Origin: Aurelia coerulea | Lineage: Eukaryota > Cnidaria > Scyphozoa > Semaeostomeae > Ulmaridae | DNA length: 64,000 nucleotides | Reading direction: 5' to 3' | Assembly (NCBI GenBank): GCA_039566865.1 | Contig: CM076953.1 | Location: forward strand, 7,011,001 to 7,075,000 | Shown: positions 54,901 to 64,000 of the stretch, in pieces | How the letters are laid out: each line of letters opens with the position of its first letter | How positions within the stretch are numbered: position 1 is the first letter of the stretch | Notes under the pieces: model-generated | Told to the model about the DNA's origin: nothing | Database searches by the model: none | What the model saw: only the letters and a program-made list of their open reading frames with translations | Program-made: the position numbers and the translations under genes

Positions 54901-57387
54901 TGTATTTTTCAATAACTTTTGATTTCAGAGAGCTAGTGATGATCTAGCTTGTGAATTTTTTTTTGGGTTAACCAGTATTTTTTCAAAGAAAAAGGATTTT
55001 AGAGATTGTTGAGGGAAAGGATTTTTGTAACAGATGTATACGATTATTAAGCAATGATATGCTCGAAGACTTACCTGCATTCTAGGTGATGTTGTAGGCT
55101 TGATGTATAATGTAATTGCAGCAAGTTGTGCATAAATGAAGGGGAGTGAGAAACTCTCTCGCAGAGGGATTGTGAAAGATACCCGCGTTGTGTCTATCCT
55201 GTGAAGAAAACGTACATACACAATAAATGCAAAGTGATAAGAAATTGTTTCAAACAATTTTGATGTCCAAATTTGAGTTCTTTTTAAGTAATTCATTTCA
55301 AGTGGACTGAACGGATTTCTAGCCATTTAAAGCTAATTCAGGCCCACTATGCCTGCCGCATCCAGGCATGGGACCCCTAGTTTAAGGTCCCTTCCAAAGG
55401 ACGGCAAGGTGAGTTGCGAGGTCAGGCCTCCAAGAGGTCACCCATCTGGAGTTTGACCTTACTCGACCGAGCTTAACTCCAGTCACCTGACGGAAATTGT
55501 TTAAGCCACTTGAACACTCACCCTACAGTTGCTTAAGTTATGACAGAAGTTGAAGTCCTTGTTTTGTTTTTAAATGCATGTGAACTAAGATTTTAATGTA
55601 TATTACCAGGTGCACCAAATAGCTTTATTTAGCTTAAGTAAATCATCGATTGGACCTTATGTCCATGAATTAATTGTTTTCTTCCTGTCTTAACATCCAA
55701 ATGTTTTGAATGGAAAAGTTATGGACAAAAACTTCGGGGAAAATTTTTTGAACACTTTTTGAAAAATCAGAAACAATGTCCTTTTTGACAGCCTATTGAT
55801 GGAATCTTTATCCCAAAATCGGTAAAAATGGGCATATCATGAACCTGATTTTAGCCAAAGATCAGTATTGTCACCAAAAAAATTAAAATTAAAAAAAGGC
55901 TTGGATCCTTTTTGGGGCAAAATTCGTTTGTCATTTTTCATGGACAAAATGTATATTTTCAAAACCCCAAAATAACACACAAAGAATTTGATTGCTGCAT
56001 AGATGCATGCAGGGAAGTAGGTATCTGTTTCCAGAAGGCTGTTAAACAGATCTTGACAGTATACCGGGTGACCCAGAAAAAAGTGACCCAACGCAATATG
56101 TTATGAAAGAAAAATTAAGTGGCTGATTGAAATGCTTCAAACGTTGTTTTGTAGCTAAAACACCAGCCTATATCAGAGAATTTTTGCAATTTTTTGGGCA
56201 TGGTAAAATTTCCTGAATTAAAGATTTCGAGGAAAAGGGCATGCTTGAGATTCTCAAAAGTCATCAAAAACAGGGGATCGATTTAAAGCCATTTCAGATC
56301 TTCAAAACAATGAAGAGCGTGTTTCATTCCAGCCTGAGAATGTCTTTAGGTTCCTAGAGATTATAAAACTTGCTCTGCAAACTTGCCTATTCCCTGGCTG
56401 AAATGAAACACGCTCGTCATCATTTGAAGATCCGAAATGGCTGTAAATCGATCCCCTGTTTTGGACGACATTTTGAAGATTTCAAGCATGTCCTTTTTCT
56501 CGAAATCTTTATTTCGGGAAACTTACGGTGCCGAAAAAAATTGCGAAAAATACTCATGACGTAGTCTAGTCTTTTAGCGACAGAACAAAATTTGAAACAT
56601 TTCAATTGTCCATTTGCTTAATTTTCTGTAACAGATTGCGTTGGGTCACTTTTTTCTGGGTCACCCAGTATATTTTGACAAAAGAATTGATGGCATACCT
56701 GTTATATGCATAGAAAGCAGTCCCAAGAGCACCGGCAAGCCAAGTTCCACTGATGAGCCAAGACATAAAATAAATAGCAACCATGTACATCCCATGCAAT
56801 CCAAATACGGTGTTGATGTAGAAGTAAACATATTCCATGTAGTTCTGTTTGTGGTAGAAGAGGAGTAAATCAACAAAATAATTAGCAAAAGATTTTCCAG
56901 AACTCTTCAAGTTGGACATTTTCAAGCATAGTAAAGCAACCAATGTCTCAGTTCTAGGTACTGTAAACCAATTGGAAAGGATAGTCTTTCTTGCAACTCT
57001 CTAAGTGGCACAATGGGGGTCATTCATCAGGCAATTCATTCATTCATTCAACAGCCTACAGACATGCTTACTTATCATCCTTAAGAAAGGCTTTATTTCA
57101 GGTCTAGATGAATTTATGTTTTTCATGAAAACTTTCTCTGTTTATCTCGCTAATTTTTCCTTTTCTTAATTTCAAAGGGCACTCCTGGAGGGACCATTAT
57201 GGAAACAAGGTCACATTGACCTTTTAATGCTATCCCTGCCATCTTTAACCATGGGGTGTTTTTATTAAATTAGATTTTAAATTAGATATGTAACTTTTGC
57301 CTGTAATTTTTTCAAACTTGTAAATATTGTAATTGGAGTTTTTTTTTCTGAATCTGTTATTTTTCATTTTTATTTTGATGGCGAAAT

Positions 57388-57419
<32 letters not shown>

Positions 57420-60400
57420 CATACATACATACATACATACATACATACATACATACATCCCACCTCTCTCTAAAATCAATTTCAAATTTATAGGCCAAGG
57501 AAGGGTTGACCAGTCTTCACCATGGGAAAATACCATATAATGTGGTTTACATCAAACAACAAAAGCTAGATTTTTAGTTTTATGAAAAAACAGGATGTTT
57601 CCCAAGGGAAAAAAGGGGACTTTCTTTAGGAAAAGAGTGAAACAAACCCCTTTTCTGGAATCTACAGTTAGGCTGGAAATTATTCACACCCATACCTAAT
57701 TCTGAGTATTTTGCAACATTATATTTCTGGAAAAATTTTATTGTGGCTGAAGTTTTGTAATAATATGATCAAGGCTAGAAGAGGCGCAACAGAGACATTT
57801 GAAGGAGTACATTATCTTCAGCAGCTCATCTGCAGATAAAGCGATCAAAAATTCTCATAATTTTGCATGGGTATGAATAAGCCTGGGCTTAAGGTTAAAC
57901 TGTTCAGGCAGTGATTAAGAAACTCTGTTTACCATGGCCGTTCGTCAAAATATACCACACAAATTTATGCATCGTTCGACGCAAAATCAAACGCAGAGTA
58001 TAATAAAAATATATTCAGTTGATTTGATAAAATCACAAATGATTCATTCTAGATTTTAGCAAAATCAATCACCCTTGCGAAAAAATCTTTGAGTACTCCA
58101 TCAATCATTGTTGGACCAAGTGTCACAAATTTTTGATAAAACGTACTGTCTGGAAATACTACCATTTTAAATTAATGTCTTAAATGTCTTTTTTAACTTT
58201 CAGATCTTTGTAAAAATCGGACCAGTGGTTTCGTAAATCACTGACATGGTTTCGTAGATATATGCTTTGTGACACTGTGTACCAAGTTTCAAGCGATTTG
58301 ATTGACATGTTGGGTACACAAAGGTTTATTAGTACCCAGCAGTGCTTCAGAATCCTGTTTCGAGAAATCAGGCTTTTTTCAAAATGAAGGAAAAATTGCG
58401 GGAAAAAGTATTATGCATGAAAGGTCAAGCAATAAGGCTAAGTGCAGTACTAATTGTAAAGCATTACGTCAATAACATAACAGCACGGGATGCAGGGGCG
58501 CAACTACGGGGGGGGGGGTCCTGGGGGTCCAGACCCCTGCCCTTTTTTCAAAAGGGCAAAAAGTGCCCTTTTTAGGGAGAAAATTATGTTAATTTGACGT
58601 ATTATTGACCGGTATTTGTACGGGTTCTCGCGATGAAGTGTCAATATTTGTTGAATGCTTTCTTGAATTACCAAGATCTTGAACAAAGTTGGAGAATTCG
58701 CTATGCTTGAATTCGACTTATTTTTCCGAAATCAGCGATTTTCTGAACGCTGAGGCTCAAAAAATTACAAATACGGCTGAAAATGTCAAAGATGTCTTAC
58801 ATGGCACATGTAAAAAGCACTACAAATCAGATGCTCAAAGACAAGACTCGTTTTGTTAAAAGAAGCCGTTGCAAGAAACTTTTACGACTGGGTGAGTCTG
58901 GAGATCAAGGTAATTATATTGTTCATGTTCAAATCAATTTTACATTTGCCTGACCGAAATCGGCAACTTCATTCCAAAGTTTTCTCAAGAAACAAAGCCC
59001 CTTCAACAAACCTTCAAAGCAGGCCGAAAATCTTGATCGAATTTTGTTCCTTGCAGCAATGGCTTTTAAGGCTAAGTTGCAGTCAGTGGGATTTTCCGAG
59101 CGGGCGGAATTTCTATTGTATTCAAGAGAAAATGTCACTCTGGCATTGAATAGAAAGTTACAGCTGAGCGACCTTTTATTGTCTAAAATTCCGCCAGCTC
59201 GGAAAATTCCACTGACTGGAAATTAGCCTTTACATGCATTATTAGCACGTTTAATCTCTTTGGAATTATGGAAGTGTCCTTTCTCTCTCTGATAGCATAA
59301 CAGCATAATTCCGGGTGACTTCGTCCTCTCAAGAGTATAACACAACACGTGCTCATGCTTGTTGAAGTCATCGCTGTGAAGCAGGAATATTAGGAAAAAT
59401 TGATCGTCATTTTAGGCCGGTTTCAAAGGTTTCTTGAAGGGGCTTTTTCCAGAAAATCCCTCACAATTTTAGAGCGGAGTGGCCGACTTTATTCAGGTAA
59501 ATTCGCAAAAATATTTGAACCTGTTCACCATTGAATGATATTTTTGCCAATATTTTCGTTCTCTTGTCCAAGGAGCAGTGGCCTTTCAAATTCTCACTCG
59601 GTAAAAAATTGGTCCAAAATTGAGAAACCATACAACAAACTTCAGAGCACAGTTTCTTGTAAAAAGCGTGTACGAGCAGCCTTTTCAGTGTTTCAATTTA
59701 AAGGCAGAAACACCGCAATACGACAAAAAACAACAGCAAATATGATTAATTTATATTTTGCCAGTGTTTCTTGTCTGTACTAGGCGGGTGTTTTTCACTC
59801 TCTTCTAGTTTTGATCTCTTTTAAGATGGGCATTCTCCCACGATCTAGAGAGCGTGATTTTAAAAATTTTCGGGGGCCACCCCCCGAATCCCCACCTAGC
59901 TCGCATCGCTCGCATTTCCTTTACCGTATTCTAATTGCTTCTCCTATGTGTTGACATGTTTGTTTATTGATATGCTTTAGAGAGGTGAACATTAGAAAAA
60001 TATCCCTTGATTTCTGCCTTCGCTTTTTGAGTTTGAAAAACTGACATCCCAGGCGACACCACTTCTTGAAATGATCTGGAGTGTGCCCTTTTTCTGGTTT
60101 GGACCCCTGCCCTGTAAAATTCCTAGTTGCGCGCCTGGGATGTCATGAATGTTTGCTGCAAGGTCAAGTCAGCTTATTTTGATCCTCTAATGTACATTGC
60201 CGCAATTTTTGAGAAACAGGATTGCTCCCTTTAAGATGCTCAAATTCCAAGTAATTGCGGCTATTTCTGGAAGTGAAATGGTTTAAACGGTACTCAAATA
60301 CTTATACCATCAGATTATGACGAAAGTGAAAAATCAAGAATTTTTTATCTGAAGGGTTACAGTAACCTTAACTGTATCTTCTTTTGCTTTCATTTTGACT

Positions 60401-63220
60401 GCAACAGTGAATATGGCTATATCAAAATATATCTCTTCGTTTGAAAATGAACGTAAAAGTTCTATTAAGCCCCCGGGGGCTTATTGAATTTCGAACTCTC
60501 CAGAGGGGGGCTTAAAAGAGAAGGGGGCTTTGGGGCTTATTAAAAAAATCAAATGACAAGGATACATATGAAAGCTTTTTAGTTCTTTTACACCATATTT
60601 CGTGGATTCAACATACAATTTTACGAGTCAAATGCATAAATTCGACTCAGTTTGATCTCAAACCAGATCAAAATTAATGATGCAAATTTATTTAGATTAT
60701 TCAGATTCGCTGATGATGAACCTAGTTGGTTCGAAACGTTCGAATAAACATGTTTACATCTGTTAATTAATTGAAACTTTATACTTGTCACCTGGATTTG
60801 TCAAATTTAACATGGAATGTCTAATATTATAAAAATGAAGACCTATACAATGATTTTCGTCGCTTGCTTAATCCTCCGTTTCAAATTTATTTAGCTTTTC
60901 AATGAATGGAAAATCTTTGGTAACCTCTGGAAATTGATATAAGTGGGGGGGGGGGAGAGGGAAGGAGGCTTAATAAAAAATTTGGCCTGGAGGGGAGAGG
61001 CTTATTAAAGAGGGGGCTAATAGATCTACAAAGTTCTGATTCAAGGTCTTTCACTACTACATGCTAGACTGATGCATTTTCTTGGAAGATACAAATATTG
61101 ATAATCTGTTACAAAGATATATTGTTTGAAGATTTCTGTACCTGCAAATTGAGCACCCTGTATATGACAGCCAATATAACTAGGGCAATTCTTTGGTAAC
61201 GGAATTACGTTTCAGAGCTACCAGCACATATTTAAAATGATTTTTAGGGAGACAATAATTTTGTTTCAACTTCCATGATTATAATCCAAAAACAGAAGGT
61301 TGTTGTCAACATTTTTACAGAAATTTGGCTTTGTTGCCATTTTCCAAATCTCATTTGGAGCATTTTTAAGGCTGGTAACGGAATTACATCAATTGTACCA
61401 ATATTTTGAGGTAGGTTGTCAAACATTGAAACTTCTGTGAAATGAGCAGAAGCCTGGCTTAGACACTTTTGGTGCTTAAAAACAAAAGGTGGAGGAATTG
61501 GAAAATGTCAGATACTTTCTAAAGATTAGTCTGAAAATTGTTTTCTATGCTTAAATTTCATGGTAACGGAATTACAGGTCACGGTAACGGAATTACACTT
61601 TGTGATTTCAAATGCAAAAAGCTGCTGCAAATGAAAAAAAGGAACTCCAAATTTCATTAACAGTCAAACTAAACTAAAAGCTTCCTAAATGTCACTGTAA
61701 TATTTTGTAAATCTCTCTGAACAACGCATTTGTTCTTTGAAAAAAGTCAATGTCACTCATTTTGAGGATATTTGGCCTTGAATTGAGAAGAACGAGGCTT
61801 TGGAGCATCATCAAGCTCACAAAACACATCTTTTTCTTCTGCAATATCTTGGTCACCAGGATCTTTGAATTGATTAACATCTGGGCTTATTTGGTGTAAA
61901 AACTGAAATTTGTATCCTCTTGGCTCTTTGCTGGCCGAAATTTTTGTACAGGGTGTGCATTAAACAAAATCGATCGAAGAAGCCACGGCAAATGAAACCC
62001 TCACAACAAGGGGGTTTTGCTATGAGTAATTTTGCCACAATATTTCATTATCTACTGTCTATCTAATCTGAACTGATCTGAACAATATTCCAATTCCATT
62101 ATTTTTTATATATATCCCAAAATTATTTGGTTTCTTCAGGTCTACCCAAATGGACTCCCTGTATGCAAAATATGCGAGAGCCCTACTTGAACTATAATGT
62201 TGCAAACAATAAAATACTGAGCAAAACAAAAATTGAAATTAGATTGCTCCAGGAACTCATCAAGTGAAACTATCAAAGGTGTAATTCCGTTACCGACTGT
62301 AATTCTGTTACCGATGTAATTCTGTTACCATCGTTACACAAAGCAGGCTATGAAATTATTTTTTTCCGGATGTTCTCTTGAGACTTTGGTCTCTAACAAT
62401 GATAGAAATGTAGATTTTCATTCAAAATAATTGACACCTTCATAGCAAGAAAACTTTTTTGTGTTATATGGTAACGGAATTACATCCCTTTATGCTTTTC
62501 GAAAAATTGACCAAAAATGTTTAAGGACACAAAAGTAATGTTCAAAGTCATGCATTTTTTTAAAAGAATGTTTTGCATGGATATTCTAACCAAATATAGC
62601 TGCATAACTTAGCAACAAAATGATGTTTGGATTGAAGTTTCCAACCCACAAGTTTTTTTCAAGATTTTGTCTTGTGCGTGTCTGTCCAAAGCTACCATTT
62701 TGAAAGAAAATGGTATGTTGAAATAAATTTTTTTTTCTTGATTCGAAATTTTCATGGTATTTTCCATTAGAAAAGTTGTTTTCTTTATCAATCTGTAAAC
62801 ATTGAAATTTCTGAAAAAAAATTTTCCCATGAAGAATTGCCCATCAGTGTATCAACAGCATGTTTTAATGCAAGCGTTTACCCTAGTTAACAATTAGTAA
62901 ATGATCCTATGAATATTAAAGGGCACAATCGATTTTGACTAAGTTTGATGCATGAGCAAGCAGGAATGCCGGAGAGGAGGCACAGGGGAGCGACTGCCCC
63001 TCCTACCCTCTCAAAATGACCAAATTTTTTTATTTTCCTATTGTTTTGCCCTCAAATTTGCAGTTTTGCGCCCCTAAAGTGTGCTCTATCCGGCGTCCCC
63101 CTGTGAGTTTCATACTTGAGTTCACTGACCTTCACCAATAGATGGAGCAAGGACCATTTGCTTGTAATATGAGAAATATAAACCAGCCTCCGTTCTGAAT
63201 GATATTTCCCGTTCAATTTG
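48822..63220 (-). CDS. dpy-19-like C-mannosyltransferase gene (DPY19L4-type), partial, five exons
   Basis: Exons in transcript order: 63130-63220, 56699-56844, 55075-55198, 50806-50940 and 48822-48953. All have GT-AG borders, and phases agree between the last four. Recognised family stretches are E-R-E-I-S-F-R-T-E, S-G-T-W-L-A-G, T-I-P-L-R-E-S-F, L-T-W-Q-F-A-Q-F and M-Q-F-I-N-D-M-L. DPY19 proteins are multi-pass ER membrane enzymes that attach mannose through carbon to tryptophan of W-x-x-W motifs; some paralogs may have other roles. The S-G-T-W-L-A-G and N-R-I-D-T-T-R parts look closest to DPY19L4, from memory only. The start is outside the window, one or more exons between 63130 and 56844 were not found, and the C-terminal half is not visible downstream of 48822. 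Confidence 0.83.
48986..49574. mobile_element. TA-flanked palindromic MITE (GGGTGTCCC family)
   Basis: CCAGGTGTCCCAAAATGATG pairs with CATCATTTTGGGACACCCGG. Arms of about 250 bp carry mirrored reading frames (P-R-R-F-H-V-E-K-K-I-D on both strands). Located in the dpy-19-like intron, 33 bp upstream of the last exon found. Confidence 0.88.
49577..50800. other. dpy-19-like intron sequence
   Basis: No gene or repeat recognised; short frames lack family features. Confidence 0.5.
50806..50940 (-). CDS. dpy-19-like exon (W-Q-F-A-Q-F motif)
   Basis: 135-bp exon: acceptor CTTGTTTCAG, donor CGAAAG|GTAAGT. It encodes 45 residues with I-F-I-S-T-L-F-T-V-L-T-W-Q-F-A-Q-F-V-L-L-L. W-Q-F-A-Q-F is strongly typical of the DPY19 family. 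Confidence 0.9.
50996..51443. mobile_element. GC-rich MITE in a dpy-19-like intron
   Basis: TAAGGGTCTGTTTATATGAG pairs with CTCATAAAAATAGGCCCTAA, and GGGCTGGCCCG with CGGGCCAGCCCG. The interior has many GAGCCGGCTCG-like palindromes. Confidence 0.8.
51444..52400. other. dpy-19-like intron sequence
   Basis: AT-rich, no recognised feature. Confidence 0.5.
52408..54181. repeat. 147-148-bp satellite, 12 copies, in a dpy-19-like intron
   Basis: GAAAGTAGATTATATTCC recurs at 52413, 52560, 52708, 52856, 53004, 53151, 53298, 53445, 53592, 53739 and 53886, with a variant at 54034. Because 147 is divisible by 3, runs of 147-bp units leave a long open minus-strand frame. Confidence 0.96.
54402..54975. 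mobile_element. TA-flanked MITE (related GGGTTATCC ends)
   Basis: CCGGGTTATCCAAAAAAAAA and GCTAGATC pair with an inverted diverged copy ending GGGTTAACCAG; TA sites lie on both sides. Confidence 0.75.
55075..55198 (-). CDS. dpy-19-like exon (P-L-R-E-S-F motif)
   Basis: 124-bp exon: acceptor TTTTCTTCACAG, donor ATGCAG|GTAAGT. It encodes I-D-T-T-R-V-S-F-T-I-P-L-R-E-S-F and an aliphatic helix, ending in phase 0. Confidence 0.9.
55335..55510 (-). mobile_element. 5S-rRNA-derived SINE (SINE3-like)
   Basis: On the minus strand, bases 55409-55495 read like 5S rRNA: GGAGTTAAGCTCGGTCGAG then CCAGATGGGTGACC, the internal Pol III promoter region (box A and box C). The adjoining GGGACCTTAAACTAGGGGTCCC hairpin resembles conserved central SINE domains. 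It is too diverged for a working 5S gene. Confidence 0.72.
56064..56668. mobile_element. TA-flanked palindromic MITE (GGGTGACCC ends)
   Basis: CCGGGTGACCCAGAAAAAAG pairs with CTTTTTTCTGGGTCACCCAG. Arms of about 240 bp are mirrored (GGGGATCGATTTAAAGCC and partner). It lies just inside the intron after the exon at 56699. Confidence 0.9.
56699..56844 (-). CDS. dpy-19-like exon (S-G-T-W-L-A-G membrane segment)
   Basis: 146-bp exon: acceptor CTACCACAAACAG, donor AACAG|GTATGC. It encodes V-Y-F-Y-I-N-T-V-F-G through S-W-L-I-S-G-T-W-L-A-G to Y-A-Y-N and splits the next Arg codon with the following exon. A palindromic MITE ends 30 bp past the donor. Confidence 0.88.
57003..58490. other. dpy-19-like intron sequence
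   Basis: Apart from the CATA microsatellite nothing is recognised. The missing exon may lie in this or the following stretch. Confidence 0.45.
57391..57459 (+). repeat. (CATA)n microsatellite
   Basis: About 17 tandem copies of CATA without interruption. Confidence 0.98.
59068..59229. mobile_element. Palindromic MITE with TTTTCCGAGC arms
   Basis: AGTCAGTGGGATTTTCCGAG pairs with CTCGGAAAATTCCACTGACT. Total length about 160 bp, nested in 58493-60142. Confidence 0.82.
59697..59762. mobile_element. Half copy of the TTTAAAGGCAGAAAC MITE
   Basis: Identical over about 60 bp to the left arm of 29265-29473; the right arm is missing. Confidence 0.8.
60463..61022. mobile_element. Repeat element with CTATTAAGCCCCC ends
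   Basis: CTATTAAGCCCCCGGGGGC at the left and GAGGGGGCTAATAG at the right are inverted, and GGGGGCTTATT-type motifs recur inside. It contains the ribozyme-like motif at 60710-60737. Confidence 0.5.
60710..60737 (+). ncRNA. Hammerhead-like ribozyme motif, probably degenerate
   Basis: CTGATGA is followed by T, a 5-bp hairpin GAACC-TAGTT-GGTTC, and GAAAC, the conserved core order of a hammerhead. The extra T between core and stem and the lack of clear stems I and III argue for a relic. Confidence 0.3.
61190..62480. repeat. Cluster of GGTAACGGAATTAC motifs in both orientations
   Basis: Copies at 61196, 61374, 61561 and 61584 and at 62469; inverted GTAATTC(C/T)GTTACC at 62282, 62300 and 62318. 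Probably subterminal repeats of an unrecognised DNA transposon. A minus-strand frame at 61760-61900 (D-V-N-Q-F-K-D-P-G-D) might be a protein remnant. Confidence 0.55.
62481..63129. other. dpy-19-like intron sequence
   Basis: No exon or repeat recognised. Confidence 0.5.
63130..63220 (-). CDS. dpy-19-like exon (lumenal loop after TM1)
   Basis: 91-bp exon: acceptor TTTTTCAG, donor GAAG|GTCAGT. It encodes Q-I-E-R-E-I-S-F-R-T-E-A-G-L-Y-F-S-Y-Y-K and on to A-P-S-I-G-E. The E-R-E-I-S-F-R-T-E stretch is a family hallmark. Confidence 0.85.
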
Positions 63221-63273
63221 CTGAAAAATATCAGAGAAAATATCAGAATTTACCTACAATTGGATAGGATATA

Positions 63274-63453
63274 CTGGTGTAAGATGGTAATCTTGGGGTA
63301 AAATGGGTAATATAAAATATGAATAAATTTCATAAAAATCTTCAGATACAGATTTTCTCTAGCATCTATTGGAGCTAACCTCATTGATGTATATGATTGA
63401 ACAGTTCTTGATCTACCATTTTTTGGCAATAACATTGCCCATTTTACACCCAG
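63274..63453. mobile_element. TA-flanked MITE with CTGGTGTAAGATGG ends
   Basis: CTGGTGTAAGATGG and its inverted relative CTGGGTGTAAAATGG lie between TA sites. GGGTAAAATGGGTAAT-like motifs recur inside. Located upstream of the first dpy-19-like exon found. Confidence 0.65.
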
Positions 63454-63455
63454 TA

Positions 63456-64000
63456 TTACCCATTTTATGTCCACAGACCCTAAAAAATTTTCAACCAGGT
63501 CCAAAAATGGCATCACAAAATCTTCACACAGTCTGGATTCTTTGCTGTGTGTGGAGACCAGACTGGAAATGTATTGTATGCACAAAATCTTGCATGTGCA
63601 GGAGCATATTTGGTTTATAATCTCAGCAGTGCAGTTGCTTGCAGTTGGTAATAAATAAAGATTCATTATTGTAATTTATTGTTCTCAGTTGCATAAACTG
63701 TGAAATTTTCACAAAAAGTCCTATTTAGGCTATCTCAACTTGCAAATACAAAATATAAACTTTCCAGTCTGGTGCGGAGAACAAGGGAAGATATTGTAAC
63801 ACAATAGCATGAGATGCTTTTGTTGGCACCTGAATTCAAAGCGATTAGTGGCTGCAGACAAAGGAAATTCTCTCGACCATAAATTCAAACCAAACAAAGC
63901 CGCCAAAGTTTCTCTGAAAGCCAAGTAGCTAGCACGCTTGTTGTGCATTCTAAAAATTGTTTTTACAAGCAAACATGAGCATATATCAAAAGAAGAAGGG
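63456..64000. other. Window end without recognised gene
   Basis: The dpy-19-like gene is expected to continue upstream, past 64000. Nothing certain is seen here. Confidence 0.45.

Larger units (their letters stand above)
58493..60142. mobile_element. hAT-like composite element
   Basis: CAGGGGCGCAACTACGGG near the left end pairs with CCTAGTTGCGCGCCTG at the right. GGGATG lies at both borders. Inner GGACCCCTGCCC motifs occur near both ends. The interior holds two other MITE pieces and no transposase. Confidence 0.6.

Noticed and set aside
55409..55495. 5S rRNA gene
   Set aside because: Only part of 5S is present and it is diverged and fused to SINE-like sequence.

Overview
The window is animal (metazoan) genomic DNA: AT-rich, intron-bearing and full of small inverted-repeat transposons and decayed LINEs. 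Lineage-expanded, intronless rhodopsin-type receptors, a dpy-19-like gene and the MITE types suggest a marine invertebrate, most likely an anthozoan cnidarian. That assignment is an inference from gene and repeat style; no species marker is present.

Bases 1-45600 are a tandem array of five class-A (rhodopsin-like) GPCR paralogs, all on the + strand. They are called here A (3-1448, 5' end outside the window), B (11881-13644), C (21299-23062), D (30617-31906, tail cut by a stop) and E (43939-45600, the most divergent). Each sits in a repeated unit of about 9-13 kb: a 5' flank with AGGTCA-type motifs, a single-exon receptor with a very long charged tail, and a 3' flank. Unit length differs because of insertions. 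In several cases a sister unit still shows the empty site, so insertion boundaries and target duplications can be read directly: a TTAA MITE at 8704-9265, a 1.69-kb foldback element at 9598-11291, a truncated LINE at 19933-20571 and a MITE at 30126-30476. Mosaic identity between receptors B, C and D shows gene conversion.

Between receptors D and E lies about 9 kb of repeats: a minus-strand LINE split by a 5.5-kb insert (34556-40059) that holds a minisatellite, a 139-bp satellite and unannotated sequence. The insert ends look like a splice donor and acceptor.

From about 48.8 kb to 63.2 kb the minus strand carries part of a dpy-19-like (DPY19L, probably DPY19L4-type) C-mannosyltransferase gene. 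Five exons with GT-AG borders and compatible phases are recognised. Its introns hold a 147-148-bp satellite (12 copies), TA-flanked palindromic MITEs, a 5S-rRNA-derived SINE and a hAT-like composite. The 5' end lies past the window and the 3' half was not found.

No prokaryotic features, CRISPR arrays, intact rRNA or convincing tRNA genes were seen. The receptors are likely membrane sensors with unknown ligands. The dpy-19-like gene is an unrelated housekeeping-type ER enzyme that happens to lie next to the array in the opposite orientation.
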